Source of the DNA: an uncultured Spartobacteria bacterium
Lineage (GTDB): Bacteria > Verrucomicrobiota > Verrucomicrobiia > Chthoniobacterales > UBA6821
Assembly (NCBI GenBank): GCA_903831635.1
Contig: CAIKYN010000367.1
Coordinates: forward strand, 1-5,803
DNA: 5,803 nt
Direction of reading: 5' to 3'
Under the pieces are notes generated by a model, which ran no database searches, was not told where the DNA came from, and worked only from the letters and a program-made list of their open reading frames with translations. A program made the translations under genes and the position numbers. Below, piece after piece: positions 5,750 through 5,803 of this stretch (position 1 is the stretch's first letter; every line of letters begins with the position of its first letter).

Positions 5750-5803
5750 GATATCCCATGCCGTTCGTCGCTGCCATTCTGGCGGTGGCGGCAGGGGATC
5801 CCG

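Noticed and set aside
5744..5757. ACTGAGA followed by TATCCC, similar to the TPP riboswitch core
   Set aside because: The preceding GGGGTGC-type element and helix are absent, and the expected ACCTGATCTGG partner is not seen before the window ends. thiD is also far away on the other strand.
5758..5803. Possible gene start with a hydrophobic N-terminus (MPFVAAILAV) at the right edge
   Set aside because: Only 15 codons are visible, no ribosome binding site is clear, and minus-strand frames are equally open, so a gene cannot be supported.

Overview
The window is a GC-rich bacterial chromosomal segment, compact and mostly housekeeping. It most resembles Verrucomicrobiota or a neighbouring PVC-group lineage. 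This rests on the 89-residue S14 protein without zinc-binding cysteines, on a secreted C39-like protein of a type I associate with that phylum, and on start codons that almost all lack a Shine-Dalgarno sequence. The assignment is inference and no lineage marker is decisive.

Layout, left to right. The 3' end of an unidentified + strand gene (1-159) converges on a minus-strand SRPBCC ligand-binding-fold gene (168-629). Divergent from that is acpP for acyl carrier protein (738-983), closed by a strong intrinsic terminator (1009-1040). A tRNA-Phe(GAA) follows (1158-1230). Next is an exported protein with a small N-terminal beta-type module, a low-complexity linker, a middle region of unknown function and a C-terminal C39-like cysteine-peptidase domain (1323-2975). 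Its stop codon overlaps the start of an AT-rich gene for a 77-residue membrane-anchored or exported protein (2975-3208).

This pair converges on a minus-strand unit made of an M24 (Xaa-Pro type) metallopeptidase gene (4045-5223) followed 29 bp later by thiD, the HMP/HMP-P kinase of thiamine synthesis (3230-4015). A 120-bp divergent region separates the M24 gene from rpsN (ribosomal protein S14, 5344-5613). The last 190 bp hold a weak hairpin and a possible 25-codon cysteine-rich ORF.

Most genes are independent housekeeping functions: fatty acid synthesis, phenylalanine decoding, thiamine, peptide turnover and the ribosome. Two places are less ordinary. One is the coupled C39-like protein and small AT-rich protein, which may work as a pair outside the cytoplasm. 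The other is the M24 gene start, where a 35-codon ORF with the only canonical Shine-Dalgarno I saw ends in an ATGA overlap with the M24 start codon. I found no insertion sequence, CRISPR array, phage gene or riboswitch.
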